From NCBI GenBank assembly GCA_025201865.1, contig MU602677.1, positions 24,517-80,958 of the forward strand: DNA of 56,442 nt, read 5' to 3'. Position 1 is the stretch's first letter. Every line of letters begins with the position of its first letter. The DNA comes from Ramicandelaber brevisporus (taxonomy: Eukaryota; Kickxellomycota; Ramicandelaberales; Ramicandelaberaceae). Made by a program: the position numbers and the translations under genes. This document shows, in pieces, positions 9,958 through 19,274 of the stretch. The notes below the pieces were generated by a model, which had not been told where the DNA came from, did not search any database, and saw only the letters and a list, made by a program, of their open reading frames with translations.

Positions 9958-10236
9958 TCAGGCGCAGAGTTCTTTTTCTGCCTTCTTGGCCTCTTCGTAG
10001 CCTGGTTGGTCTTGACAGTCCCAGTTCTCATAACAGAATACCTTATAGCGTTCAATCAGACAGCTGCATTGCAAACCCTCGCAGTCTTCGATCTCGGGGT
10101 TCTCGATGCAAAAATCGAGCATATCATTCCAGCATTGGTCACCAAAGCCGACTCCAACAGAGACTGGAGAAGGACGGGCAAAGGAAGTGGTCGCGAGAGC
10201 TGCGAGAGCAAGAACGGCGAGGGCGGTGACCTTCAT
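9958..10236 (-). CDS. Small secreted cysteine-rich protein, CFEM-like cysteine pattern
   Basis: A 92-residue protein with a clear signal peptide (residues 1-20, MKVTALAVLALAALATTSFA) and a short mature domain of about 72 residues. It has eight cysteines at 35, 43, 52, 57, 59, 68, 74 and 91. The spacing (7, 8, 4, 1, 8, 5, 16) with a central CxC resembles the fungal CFEM domain, which binds heme or sits at the cell surface, except that the first interval is 7 where CFEM usually has 3. The aspartate usually found between the third and fourth cysteines is missing (EGLQ instead), so heme binding is doubtful. There is no GPI-type hydrophobic C-terminus. The mature part is acidic. It could be a cell-wall protein or an effector-like protein; this is inference. 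The start at 10236 is the only sensible ATG. Confidence 0.7.
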   Translation of the reverse strand: MKVTALAVLALAALATTSFARPSPVSVGVGFGDQCWNDMLDFCIENPEIEDCEGLQCSCLIERYKVFCYENWDCQDQPGYEEAKKAEKELCA

Positions 10237-10886
10237 CGAGAATTGGAAAGCAAAGAATGAAACGAGTTGTTCTTGTGTGTTGTGTGCACTGGTGATAGCA
10301 GGAAAGGGAAGAAGAGAAAACGGAAAGAGTAGTGGAGAGCAGTGGAAAGAGAAAGAGAGAGCAGTTGAGCACAGCGAGTGAGCTCAGAGTGCAATATATG
10401 AAACTGAGCAGCAGCAGCAGCAGCAGCAGCAGCAGTGCTCAGTAAAGCGCTCCACTGATGCACATCGTGAGTAGAACACACTGCAAAGAGACGCCTGACT
10501 GGCAGAACAGTAAATGAGATGACTGGGAACGAAACAGAAAGAGAAAGAGAATGAAGGAGAGAAGAGCAGGCGCAGCTGACTCAGTCGTGCTGACTGTGCA
10601 ACTCGGCAAGTTGGCTACTCGTCAGCTGTGAACTCGAATGCACCTTCTTGCCCCTAACGTCATCACAGCTCATCACAACTCATCACAAGGAACGTGTATG
10701 TATTGCAGTGTTGTTGCAGATGATACTGCATCTTGCATCATGAACAATGATCGTTTCATATGCACCAAAAGATTGCTTAGGATCTACCATTCATTCCCAT
10801 TCGCTTAATCCTCTTTTACTAAAAAATAACTTGTTAAAAAGCGCTTCATTTCCGACTTATGAATAACATTGCGAGTTTAGTTATGT
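10237..10886. promoter_or_regulatory. Upstream region of the secreted cysteine-rich gene
   Basis: About 650 bases between two minus-strand genes. Near the start codon the coding strand is pyrimidine-rich. A CATATATT word on the minus strand near 10394-10401 could be a TATA box about 160 bases before the ATG, followed upstream by an AGC repeat. The rest is the 3' flank of the hydrolase gene, with no further gene seen. Confidence 0.4.
10407..10435. repeat. (AGC)n trinucleotide repeat, non-coding
   Basis: About nine uninterrupted AGC units lie in the promoter region of the secreted cysteine-rich gene. Most other CAG-type repeats in the window are coding; this one is not in any credible gene. 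Confidence 0.9.
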
Positions 10887-12443
10887 TTAGAGTATACGGG
10901 AGAAGATGACCTCGCCAAGTGTCTGCTCAAAGTCGCCGACGTTGACCTTGTCGATTGTCTTGGATGCGACCATCGAGAAGAATGTAAAGTCAACATTGTT
11001 ACGAAAGAGGCGGCAGGCAAACGTGTCGTACTGCGCATGTTTCAACGAGCATCCAAGATCTCCAATGCTGGCATTCAGCACAGGCTCGCCGTTGCCATTA
11101 TTTGCGAGATCGATTCGCAGAGTGCCGTAGCCCTTGAGCTGGTAGTTGCCGGTAAACGCCTCCAGTGGACGCGATGGATGAGTGCCTGTAGCCCGTTCTG
11201 GCTGCTTCTTTCCCTCGCGGCCAGAGTCCGCAAGTTTGCCATACACTTCGCCCCAATCCACGTCGCGATATCCCAAGAAGCGGTCCGCAAGGTCATAGAC
11301 AGCGGCATGTGACGTGGATTCTGAGAACTGGTTGATCGAAGCAGCAATTGCCAAATCGTCGTCCGGGAAGAAGGCAAACAGTGTGATGAACCCGTCCATT
11401 CCGCCATCATGATAAATGACGCGGTGCTTCTTGCGGTACACAGTCTGGAACCATCCTTGAGCATACATCTGTTCAGCAGAGAAGAGTGGTGATACTGTTG
11501 TAGCCCAGTTCGGGAACACTACGCGACTGCGAATAATCTCATTATATGTAGCCTCGGAAAGCACACGCGTCTTGCCATCTTGAGCGAGACCCTTACCGAG
11601 CATCATCCGCAGATACGCAGCAGCGTCGTTCGCGGTGGCAAGAACCATGGCTGCTGGAGCACCAATGCCAATATCCTCATAGCCTGGATACTGTGTGAGA
11701 GTGTAGTTCGTACCATCAGGATTCGGCTCCATGAAATAGCCGTGTGGCACCTTGTTCTTACTCTGCGGAAGGTGCTTGAGTCCTAGCAAAGCAGTCTTCA
11801 TGCCAACCTTGTCAAAGATACGAGCCTTGAGCGCCGCTTCATAAGTCACACCGTCGCCAAGAGCAGCAGCCGCGGCGTGTCCAGTCACAGCCCACATGTG
11901 GTTGCTGTACTCCATGTTGCTGCGGAACTCAGTGTGTGGCTCCAAGTGTGTCAAGCGACCCAGGAACGTGTTGAGTGTGTCGTTCTTGTAAAAGAACATC
12001 AGCATGTCATGACGCGGCAAACCAGTGCGGTGGCTCATTGCATCCTCAAATCGGCACTGCACCGACGCAACTGGATCCTTGAGACGGAACTGAGGCAGCA
12101 CGGAGCTGACTCGATCAGCGAACTTGACCTTGCCCTCGTCGACAGCAGTGCCAAACAGCGCCGCCGTCATCGACTTGGTCACCGACCCAATCATGAACAG
12201 CGTGTCGCCATCCACCTTGGAATCCGGGTTGTTCATGTCGGCGACACCCAAACCAGACGCAACAATGGTCTTGTTCTGGCGCACAACGGTATACATCATG
12301 CCTGGCACCTGGCGACGCTTGAGCACAGCGGAAAAGTCGTGCTCGAAATCGGCAATAATCTGCTTCTCCTGAGCATCGGCATCAGGCTGACCCGCCACAA
12401 ATGAAAGAGCAACGACGAGCGCGGAAACAGTGTGAAGACGCAT
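10887..12443 (-). CDS. Secreted beta-lactamase-family serine hydrolase
   Basis: A 518-residue member of the class C beta-lactamase / DD-peptidase fold family (Pfam Beta-lactamase; CubicO-type), which in eukaryotes usually acts as an esterase or peptidase, not in antibiotic resistance. A signal peptide covers about residues 1-18 (VSALVVALSFVAG), so it should be secreted or vacuolar. All three catalytic motifs are visible: SxxK as SVTK with Ser87 and Lys90, YxN as Tyr179-Ser-Asn181, and HxG as His345-Asp-Gly-Gly. A smaller C-terminal beta domain (from about residue 430, FTGNYQLKGYG) resembles the DUF3471 lipocalin-like domain often appended to this family. The open frame extends 26 codons upstream of the chosen ATG at 12443, but those residues are Thr-rich and would bury the signal peptide. 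Substrate unknown. Confidence 0.9.
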   Translation of the reverse strand: MRLHTVSALVVALSFVAGQPDADAQEKQIIADFEHDFSAVLKRRQVPGMMYTVVRQNKTIVASGLGVADMNNPDSKVDGDTLFMIGSVTKSMTAALFGTAVDEGKVKFADRVSSVLPQFRLKDPVASVQCRFEDAMSHRTGLPRHDMLMFFYKNDTLNTFLGRLTHLEPHTEFRSNMEYSNHMWAVTGHAAAAALGDGVTYEAALKARIFDKVGMKTALLGLKHLPQSKNKVPHGYFMEPNPDGTNYTLTQYPGYEDIGIGAPAAMVLATANDAAAYLRMMLGKGLAQDGKTRVLSEATYNEIIRSRVVFPNWATTVSPLFSAEQMYAQGWFQTVYRKKHRVIYHDGGMDGFITLFAFFPDDDLAIAASINQFSESTSHAAVYDLADRFLGYRDVDWGEVYGKLADSGREGKKQPERATGTHPSRPLEAFTGNYQLKGYGTLRIDLANNGNGEPVLNASIGDLGCSLKHAQYDTFACRLFRNNVDFTFFSMVASKTIDKVNVGDFEQTLGEVIFSRIL

Positions 12444-12928
12444 TCTGTTGTACGTAACTGTGGTTGTAGTTGTGGGCGGTTGTGAGCGAGTGTGATTATG
12501 GAGAGAGTAAAAGAACAACAAGGAGAGTGCAAGCGCAGGTCAGAATATTGCAAGGAGCATAGCGAGTACGTACATTGCTCGCAATCAGAAAGACTTGACA
12601 ATAACTCTGGTGTAATAACAGGACTGACTACAGGCGGTCAATCAATTTCAGAATTGAACTGCCGATCGACCGTGCTTTCAGTGAAGATAACGTGCCTCGT
12701 TTCGCAGTACGTCTTTCAGCATCCGAGGACAGCGGCGTCAGCACCTAGTTCTTTGGATATGCAAGCTCCTTTCACCTGTCTCAGTGTTCCGGGTTGTCTG
12801 TTTCCTGCACTCAGCAACCAAACTATACACAATGGGGTGGTATCAATGGTTCACCCCGAAACTATCGCTGCTATTTACTTCATTATATAAACACTTGTTA
12901 TTTTAAGACAAAACAAAAACCAATATAT
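12444..12928. promoter_or_regulatory. Hydrolase upstream region and carrier 3' flank
   Basis: The 485 bases between two minus-strand genes hold the hydrolase promoter and leader, then the carrier 3' flank. A 132-codon plus-strand frame (12492-12890) has no recognisable domain and biased start context, so it is not called. Confidence 0.4.
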
Positions 12929-14058
12929 CTATGCCGTCTGTTTATCGCGTGAAGTTGTAGTTGTATCCATTAAGACATCCGCTTGTTTATTATGTTGAAG
13001 TGCGGAAATGACAATCTCATATGTAAAGAATGTGACCGCATTGACCGGCCACGCTCTGAGCAATGCTGGCCAGATTCCTCTCCACAGTGCTCTCGTTCCC
13101 TCTCTTCTCGAGATTCTCGCCATTTCTTTCATCCAGCCGCCTTCGAACTTCTTATCCATGTTCACCTGTATTCTACTCTTTACCACATCTACTGGGAAGA
13201 CGGAGGCCCATGACGCAACACCAGCCATGCCACCAGCCAGCAAATACTGCCCAGCTTTATCAGTCGCCTTATCAGCTGAGGTGATACCAAGTGCAGATTT
13301 GGAAACCTCGTACGCCCAAAAATACACACCGTATCCAAATGCATCGCGCACGGCAGTTGGCGCACCACCTCGATACAGCACTCGCGGTCCATGTTTATTG
13401 ATTAAATGCTTAGCTACTGCATAGGTGCTGGTGCTTCCGAACTTCTGTGCGCTGTGTCTTTGCACTTGAGCAACGCATTTCACAACTTCGATTGGAGTAT
13501 CGACAAGGAAACAAATGGCACCTGCACCGCATCCCGCCAGAAATACATCACTCAGTCTGGAGCCGCTTGATGTTGGAGGTCTGATGGATTCGAGTCCGCG
13601 AAGAATTGACCCGTAACTAGCAAACAAGAGTGCATTTAGAGCAGCCAGGCCAACAATTGGAGATGCAATGCCGCGGAATGCAGAGCCAGCACCTTCGGTC
13701 TTGTACATATCGCGCAGCATGCTCACAATGCCCGTTGAAGATGCAGCAGTAGCAGCAGCAGCAGAGGATGATAATGATGACGATAATGCGGTGGCGTTTG
13801 CGGCGGATGCAACCTGCATTCGCACTTTGATAACGTCCAGAGGCTGACCGACGATTATACCAACTGCGCCAGACACATATCCAGCAATGAAATCGTCGAC
13901 ACTCTCAGCTGCTTGCAGTCATGAAGAAAGACAGAAAGGTTTGAAGGTGGCTGTCAGTAATCTCCGCAGTGAGACCAGCAATTTGGTGCACACTTCGACT
14001 CCCCCCCTTTCTCCTTGCTTTTGGTGCGCCACACTCACTCATCTTCTCACTTACCCAT
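12929..14058 (-). CDS. Mitochondrial carrier family (SLC25) transporter (two exons: 14055-14058 and 12929-13908)
   Basis: An inner-membrane solute carrier with the three-repeat SLC25 fold. The signature P-x-[DE]-x-x-K occurs three times: PLDVIK (about residue 24), PIEVVK (140) and PVDVVK (240), each followed by a second helix of its repeat (for example FRGIASPIVG, LYRGGAPTAVRD, LWRGIWPALLRAWP). The main exon has no ATG ahead of the conserved DFIAGYVSGAVG segment and meets a stop upstream. A donor GGTAAGTGAG right after an ATG at 14058 and an acceptor GCAAGCAG at 13909 join a four-base first exon (ATGG) in frame, giving M-A-E-S-V-D-D-F and 327 residues, normal for the family. An Ala/Ser-rich insert lies in the first matrix loop (residues 33-60). 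It resembles the basic amino acid / acylcarnitine-like group (SLC25A29/45/48), but the substrate cannot be fixed from sequence alone. Confidence 0.88.
13909..14054 (-). other. Intron of the mitochondrial carrier gene
   Basis: This 146-base minus-strand intron has a perfect GTAAGT donor one base after the start codon, a TACTGAC branch-like motif and a CAG acceptor after a pyrimidine-rich stretch. It lies in phase 1 of codon 2. The upstream in-frame TGA in the second exon's frame makes some intron necessary. Confidence 0.8.
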
Positions 14059-14917
14059 TATTGATCAGTTTATATGCTAAAGGAGATCTCTCGTTCAACC
14101 AGGAAGACACAACAGGGAGGAGCAAAAAAAGAATAGAGAACAGTCAAGACGATAGGGAAAGTTTTTTTATTAGGTTGAGTTCGAATCGAAAGGGCGGAAT
14201 TCAAGAGGGAAAAGCTCTCGGCCGTTGGTGTGCAGCCGCGGACAGCCGCGCGGAGTTCCCGATTGATTGGCAATATTTTTTTGTTGTTGTTGTCACCATC
14301 CACCATCCACCATCCACCGGCTCACACATGCTTGGCAAGCTGACTGCCGAGCATGCAATAGACAAACGTCTGAGCCGCAGCATGATCTTGGCACTGGAGA
14401 TAAAAGGGACAAACGCATTAAAAAACCAAAATGCCAAGTTGTTGGCGAGTAGGCGAAACTCATGCATGCACACTCCAAGAACGGGCTTTCTTGGATGAAC
14501 ATTGGCGCCACGTTTTACTTCGTATTTTTTTTTTTGATTTTTTGATGTGGAGAAGGAAAGTGGAGGGAGGAAAGATTGTTAAGAAGAATGCCAAGTACAA
14601 GTGAAAGCCAAGAATTCTCGGCAATATACAAGACAGCTAGCTACATCACTAGCCGGCCAAGAGGACAAGCATTCTTCCAAGCAACAGGCTGTGCTTTCCT
14701 GTGTAAACAGAAAGAAAACAAAACGAACCAAACTGCGGACTGTATACGCTGGCAATGGTGTTGTAGCAGATATAAAAACTGTTCCTTCTTCGAGCCCGTT
14801 TTCGACTCAATCAGCTTGTCGTATTCACATCACCATCCTCACATTTGACCCTTCTTCATCATCACCCAGCAAACAGAGAGAAAGAGAGAGAGCAAAGCTT
14901 CCATCGTGTTATCGAGA
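14059..14917. promoter_or_regulatory. Divergent promoter region between the carrier and the actin gene
   Basis: About 860 bases between divergently transcribed genes. It holds a TATA-like box for the actin gene (14771-14778), three copies of CACCATC at about 14296-14316, a short GCTTGGCAAGC palindrome and a GC-rich GCCGCGGACAGCCGCGCGG block near 14235. A 203-codon plus-strand frame (13887-14498) runs across the carrier exon and intron and is judged spurious. Confidence 0.45.
14771..14778 (+). promoter_or_regulatory. TATA box of the divergent actin gene
   Basis: TATAAAAA lies about 140 bases before the actin ATG, followed by a C/T-rich leader. The placement suits a strongly expressed fungal gene with a leader of about 100 bases. 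Confidence 0.55.
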
Positions 14918-16063
14918 ATGAATACGTTTAACTTTGACTCTGACGATGACTACGCCTCCGTTGTCATTGATAACGGCAGCGGTATGTGCAAGGCTGGCTT
15001 TGCTGGTGACGATGCCCCTCGCGCTGTCTTCCCCGCCATTGTCGGCACTCCGCGCTACTATAACCACATGGTTGGCACCTACAAGGACACCTATGTCGGC
15101 GATGAAGCTCAGTCCAAGCGCGGCATCCTTTCTCTTCGCTATCCAGTCGCGCACGGCATTGTCACCAACTGGGACGACATGGAGAAGATTTGGCACCACA
15201 CCTTTTACAACGAGCTGCGTGTGGCTCCAGAAATGCACCCAGTGCTCATGACGGAGGCTCCGTTGAACCCCAAGAGCAACCGCGAGAAGATGCTGCAGAT
15301 CATGTTTGAGACGTTCAACACGCCTGCGTTCTATGTGTCGATCCAGGCTGTGCTCTCGCTGTACTCTTCTGGCAAGACTACCGGTGTCGTGCTTGACATG
15401 GGCGACGGCGTGTCGCATGTTGTGCCCGTGTACGAAGGGTTTTCAATGAACCACGCCATTAAGCGCATGGATCTGGCTGGCCGCGACTTGACCAAGCATC
15501 TGGCGTACATTTTGACGGAAAGCGGCCACTCGTTCACAACGACTCCCGAGATGGAAATTGTGCGCGATATCAAAGAGAAGATGAGCTACGTGGCGCTGGA
15601 CTTTGACAACGAGCTGACGAAGGCGGCCACGTCGAGCGCCATTGACAAGAATTATGAGCTGCCGGATGGCCAGGTTATTACGATTGGGTCGCAGCGATTC
15701 CGCGGCCCTGAGGCGTTGTTCCAGCCGTCGCTCATGGGCCACGAGTTTAAGGGCATTCATGAGCAGGTTTATGATTCGATCATGGCCTGCGATATCGATG
15801 TGCGCCGTGAGCTGTACAGCAACATTGTGATTTCTGGAGGCACATCGCTCTACAATGGATTGCCAGAGCGTCTTCAGAAGGAAATGACCGCGCTGGCTCC
15901 ACCTCGTACCAAGATTCGTGTTGCGGCTCCGCCAGAGCGCAAGTTTTCGGTGTGGATTGGCGGCAGCATTCTGGCTTCGCTGTCGACGTTCCGCAACATG
16001 TGGGTGACCAAGGCTGAATACGACGAATCTGGTCCATCAATTGTCCACCGCAAGTGCATTTAA
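14918..16063 (+). CDS. Divergent actin
   Basis: A 381-residue member of the conventional actin group, clearly closer to actin than to Arp1-Arp3: it keeps [22 protein letters not shown], the [27 protein letters not shown] block, Gln137 in the IQAVLSLY helix, LAGRDLT, and the end HRKC. It departs from the almost invariant actin sequence at many sites. The N-terminus is extended and acidic (FDSDDD). The DNase-binding loop reads [16 protein letters not shown] and is one residue short. The phosphate-loop LDSGDG is LDMGDG, replacing the usual Ser155 by Met. EGY-ALPHA is EGFSMNHA, and the last residue is Ile, not Phe. Such changes suggest a paralog with altered polymerisation or ATP turnover, not the housekeeping actin, which is not in this window. 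The ATG at 14918 is chosen because the frame upstream opens only with GTG. Confidence 0.9.
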   Translation: MNTFNFDSDDDYASVVIDNGSGMCKAGFAGDDAPRAVFPAIVGTPRYYNHMVGTYKDTYVGDEAQSKRGILSLRYPVAHGIVTNWDDMEKIWHHTFYNELRVAPEMHPVLMTEAPLNPKSNREKMLQIMFETFNTPAFYVSIQAVLSLYSSGKTTGVVLDMGDGVSHVVPVYEGFSMNHAIKRMDLAGRDLTKHLAYILTESGHSFTTTPEMEIVRDIKEKMSYVALDFDNELTKAATSSAIDKNYELPDGQVITIGSQRFRGPEALFQPSLMGHEFKGIHEQVYDSIMACDIDVRRELYSNIVISGGTSLYNGLPERLQKEMTALAPPRTKIRVAAPPERKFSVWIGGSILASLSTFRNMWVTKAEYDESGPSIVHRKCI

Positions 16064-16103
16064 ACTCATTTAAGCAGTACCGTCGCTTGTTTGTTTTTTT
16101 TTT

Positions 16104-16109
16104 AATAAA
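16104..16109 (+). terminator. Polyadenylation signal of the actin gene
   Basis: AATAAA lies 40 bases after the actin stop codon, following a T-rich run. The adjacent gene is on the opposite strand and its stop is only 120 bases further on. Confidence 0.6.
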
Positions 16110-16190
16110 AGGAAACCAGTTCAAGAACAATATATAAAAGAATAGAAGAGATGTTATGAGGTAATAGTAGGATGCAATGCAAGCACAAAA

Positions 16191-16219
16191 GTAGAGAGAG
16201 AGAAAGAGAGAGAGAAGAG
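16191..16219. repeat. GA-rich run between convergent genes
   Basis: A purine run of AG units interrupted by AAAG lies in the convergent spacer between the actin and VTS1 stop codons. Confidence 0.8.
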
Positions 16220-16228
16220 AAGCTGCAT

Positions 16229-18835
16229 TTAAGAGTTTTCTGTGATGCCAGAAGCCTTGCGACGAGCAACTTCAGGACGAATGACTTCGAAAATCTTGAT
16301 CATCTTACGGCGTGCGCCAAGTGCAGCCACACCGCGAGCCTCAAGAGCAGCCTCGTCAAGCTCAATCATTTGCTCCCAATGCAAATCTTCAACGCACTTC
16401 TGATATTTGTGCAAACGAAGAGCACGTAGCCAGGCTGGAATATCCTTGATCAGCTCAATATCTGCTCCATCGACCGGCGGTGGCTTGGGTGTAGATGGCA
16501 CTACACCCGAGTGAATGCTGCCGAAGTTAGCTCTGATCGGAGTACCGGCTGCAGAGGGACCAAATGAAGCACGGGATGGTGAGGCGAGGCCACTGCGGAG
16601 ACCGGATGTGACATTGCCGTACTGTGGAGGCTGGCGAAGAGCTGGGGAGTTGATTGCACCAAGAATTGGACGGGCTGGATCGGCACCAGCGGCTGCGACG
16701 GCTGCGGCTGCGGCTGCTGCATGGTAGCTACTTCTCCATGGAGACATTGGTGGCTGCTGTAACTGTGCGCCGTAGATGCCAGGTGGGAGAAGAGGTGTTC
16801 CGGCGTTAGCAACTGAAGCTACATTTGAGGCAGTCGATGTAGCTAAAGCAGAGGGGTTGACGGAAGAACCGCCGGTTGGAGCGGCTGAGGAGCCAGCAGT
16901 TGTAGCAGCAGCAGCGTTATCGTCAATATCAATGACCGACACGCTGAACTTGTGCTTTCCAAGACGGCGAGAGGCAATGCTAGACGCCGTTTGCTGTTGT
17001 TGCTGCTGAGCTGCAATCAATTTTGACACGGCTGCATCTACATTGGCAGCAGTGTCGGCATCGCTCTCTGCAGAGCTAGCGTCGTTTGCCTCAACTGACA
17101 CAGATCCGCTATCTGTGGCAATAGCAGCGGCTGCTGAAGGTGAGCCTTGCTCGTTGTCCTTTTCTTCCTGTGGAGAGTTGCGAGAGCCTGAAGCGGTGAC
17201 AGACTGGGATGTCTGAACAGGATTAGTAGTTTGACGCCAATCCATCTGTTGGTAAGCTTCAGAGCTAAATTTGCTCCGGTCTGAAGTCTTTGGTGGGCGA
17301 ATCTGCTGGGCAGTGCCATTAACAGGTGGTGGAGGAACTGGACTCTGTAAGAGTGGGTGGTTAATTCCCCAGCGAGCGGCAGCTCTGGCATGAATATCAG
17401 CTTCTGAGCTGATCAGTCCAGCTGTGCCAGGAACATTGCTTCCAGACGGAGTCGCTGATAATAACGATGGCTCCATTGATGGTGTGTACGGTGCACGTGA
17501 CCATGATGCAGAGTTGACAATGCCTGCTGTGGTGATCGAGGCTGTGGTTGGAAGCGGAGGCACAACCGAAGCGGCAGCAGCAGCGGCAGTGATTCCAACC
17601 GAGGCAATCAATGGGTCCAGTTCAATGGTGGAGCGTGGACGAGCTGAAGTTGGAACTTGCTGGCTGTAGTTTGACGGCCACTGGCGAGCCAGAGATGAGC
17701 CCTGCAGCGCATCTGTTTCAATGAATGACTGCGGACGACTGCCTGAGCGTCCAAATATACCTGCAAGAGGGGACGCTGCGGCCGAAGTTGCGCCAAGGTT
17801 TGGAACAATGCCTGGATGAACAGAGCTTGGACGCTTTGCGTTAGCGAGACCAGAGCCGGGCAGACGCGTGCGTGGAATTGGCCCTTCTCCAAGAGAGCCG
17901 CTCGCCAATGCACTAGCCAATCCTGCAGTGGGCGGCGGTGGTCGATCATAGAATCTTTTGTTTCCAACACGCGATTGTTGCTGTTGTTGCTGCTGCTGCT
18001 GCTGACTGTTGTATCCAGAGCTGCTGTCGGCAGAAAGATGAAGTCTATCCATATCATTGGCCAAGCTGTTTGATCCAACTAATCCAGCAGTGATGGGAGC
18101 TGCATGGATGTCAGGCTGAGTCACCTTCTGCAACACAAACGACAAGAATCTGCTTTGGACAGGACTCGTATGCTGCAGTAGTGTATACAGCAGTGCCAGC
18201 TGCTCGGGCTCATTCAGCACCAAAAACCACTTTTCAACTGCACCCAACTCATCTTTGAACCCAGAATCTGCCACTGCACGAGACATTTCATTCAACGTAC
18301 GCTCAAACTGGTTCAAATCCTCATGCCATTTATCCAGAATGTCTCCTTCAATCGATCCTCCCATCAACCCGGCGGCTGTGTTGGGAGTCTGTAAGCTTTG
18401 CATGAACAACTCTGACACTGGTCTTCCTCCACCCTGGCTGCCGCTGCTGCCATTGTTGCTGCCACTGTAGTTTCCGTTCCCAGTGCCCGATCCAGCTATA
18501 TTAATGTTGCGAGATATAGCTGCTCGTCCAGAATTAGAACCTGACGCTTGGAAAAATGCAGCACTGGACGCAGTCTTTGGTGGGTGCATATAGCTGCGAT
18601 GAGAGTTGTTACTGCTGCCTGCTGCTACTGTTGTTGGAACGGGTGGTGTCGCTGACGCAGCTGGGTGGTTAACGTTATAATGTTGCTGTTGTTGATGCTG
18701 AGGGTCCGGCGAAGGAGTAGAGTGTCGCCACGCTCCAACTGCTGAAGCCGGCCCACCAGTGCCATCACTCGCAGAGTTCGACAAGGTGGCGGCGGCGGCG
18801 TTGACAACGTTCTCAGCCGATGACGATGAACTCAT
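16229..18835 (-). CDS. VTS1: Vts1/Smaug-type SAM-domain RNA-binding protein
   Basis: An 868-residue post-transcriptional regulator. The SAM domain at about residues 795-858 has the Vts1/Smaug features: DIPAWLRALRLHKY, then WEQMIELDEAALEARGVAALGARRKMIKIF. In this family the surface with the conserved ALGARRK segment binds RNA hairpins (SRE, CNGG loops) and the protein recruits the Ccr4-Not deadenylase. An N-terminal conserved module (about residues 163-245: LDKWHEDLNQFERTLNEMS, then EKWFLVLNEPEQLALLYTLLQ) matches the other domain found in fungal Vts1 proteins. Between them the chain is low complexity (Ser, Ala, Gln, Pro), including poly-Q near residue 280. The length exceeds yeast Vts1 (523 residues) because of these linkers. 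The start at 18835 begins MSSSSSAENV. It converges with the actin gene. Confidence 0.93.
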   Translation of the reverse strand: MSSSSSAENVVNAAAATLSNSASDGTGGPASAVGAWRHSTPSPDPQHQQQQHYNVNHPAASATPPVPTTVAAGSSNNSHRSYMHPPKTASSAAFFQASGSNSGRAAISRNINIAGSGTGNGNYSGSNNGSSGSQGGGRPVSELFMQSLQTPNTAAGLMGGSIEGDILDKWHEDLNQFERTLNEMSRAVADSGFKDELGAVEKWFLVLNEPEQLALLYTLLQHTSPVQSRFLSFVLQKVTQPDIHAAPITAGLVGSNSLANDMDRLHLSADSSSGYNSQQQQQQQQQQSRVGNKRFYDRPPPPTAGLASALASGSLGEGPIPRTRLPGSGLANAKRPSSVHPGIVPNLGATSAAASPLAGIFGRSGSRPQSFIETDALQGSSLARQWPSNYSQQVPTSARPRSTIELDPLIASVGITAAAAAASVVPPLPTTASITTAGIVNSASWSRAPYTPSMEPSLLSATPSGSNVPGTAGLISSEADIHARAAARWGINHPLLQSPVPPPPVNGTAQQIRPPKTSDRSKFSSEAYQQMDWRQTTNPVQTSQSVTASGSRNSPQEEKDNEQGSPSAAAAIATDSGSVSVEANDASSAESDADTAANVDAAVSKLIAAQQQQQQTASSIASRRLGKHKFSVSVIDIDDNAAAATTAGSSAAPTGGSSVNPSALATSTASNVASVANAGTPLLPPGIYGAQLQQPPMSPWRSSYHAAAAAAAVAAAGADPARPILGAINSPALRQPPQYGNVTSGLRSGLASPSRASFGPSAAGTPIRANFGSIHSGVVPSTPKPPPVDGADIELIKDIPAWLRALRLHKYQKCVEDLHWEQMIELDEAALEARGVAALGARRKMIKIFEVIRPEVARRKASGITENS

Positions 18836-19274
18836 TCTGACGGTGAGAGAGCAGAGAGCAGAGAGAGCTAAGGGAGGGCGGCTAGAAAGCTGATGCTGTG
18901 TTCCGAGCTAGCGGATCTTTGTCGCAAACCAGGCGATGGAGTGAGTGGATAACAAGCTGACAAGAAAGAGAGAGAGTATGTGTGAGTTCGAACTGTATGT
19001 GTTCAAACTGTGTGTGTGTGTGCAAAGGTTGATGCGGGAAAACGACGATCCCACTCAACAACGGACTCGAGGGTTGGCTGCTTTTTTTTTCGGCTGCTGC
19101 TTGCGCGGAGTTCCCTTTTATTCGCGCTCTCAAAAGTGCAAGTCCCTCCAATTGCCTCTCGTTCTGCGCTTGTTCTTTCGTTCGTTCCCTCACTTGCTCA
19201 CACACACACACAATACCCACAACAACAACAATAACACAGACTCTTGCACAAAGACTGGTCATCACTGCTGGCAC
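18836..19274. promoter_or_regulatory. Divergent promoter between VTS1 and the AMSH-like gene
   Basis: The 439 bases hold GT and GA runs (18965-19025), a T-run near 19081 and CA/CAA repeats just before the AMSH-like start. An open frame continues upstream of 19275 through this region, but its residues (Cys-rich, then poly-Asn) do not look like protein and are attributed to leader sequence. Confidence 0.45.

Noticed and set aside
10887-12443. Interpretation as an antibiotic-resistance beta-lactamase
   Set aside because: The fold is shared by many eukaryotic esterases and peptidases; a C-terminal DUF3471-like domain and fungal context argue against a resistance role.
12492-12890. A 132-codon plus-strand frame between the hydrolase and the carrier
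   Set aside because: No domain or hydrophobic pattern; it covers the hydrolase leader on the opposite strand.
14230-14250. GC-rich GCCGCGG block as a possible operator
   Set aside because: It is only a partial inverted repeat with no partner site and no known binding factor; chance is likely.
13887-14498. A 203-codon plus-strand open frame between the carrier and the actin gene
   Set aside because: It overlaps the carrier exon and intron on the opposite strand, shows no domain and is low in coding character.
14909-15418. A 169-codon frame antisense to actin
   Set aside because: It mirrors the actin codon pattern and has no independent features; a shadow of the real gene.
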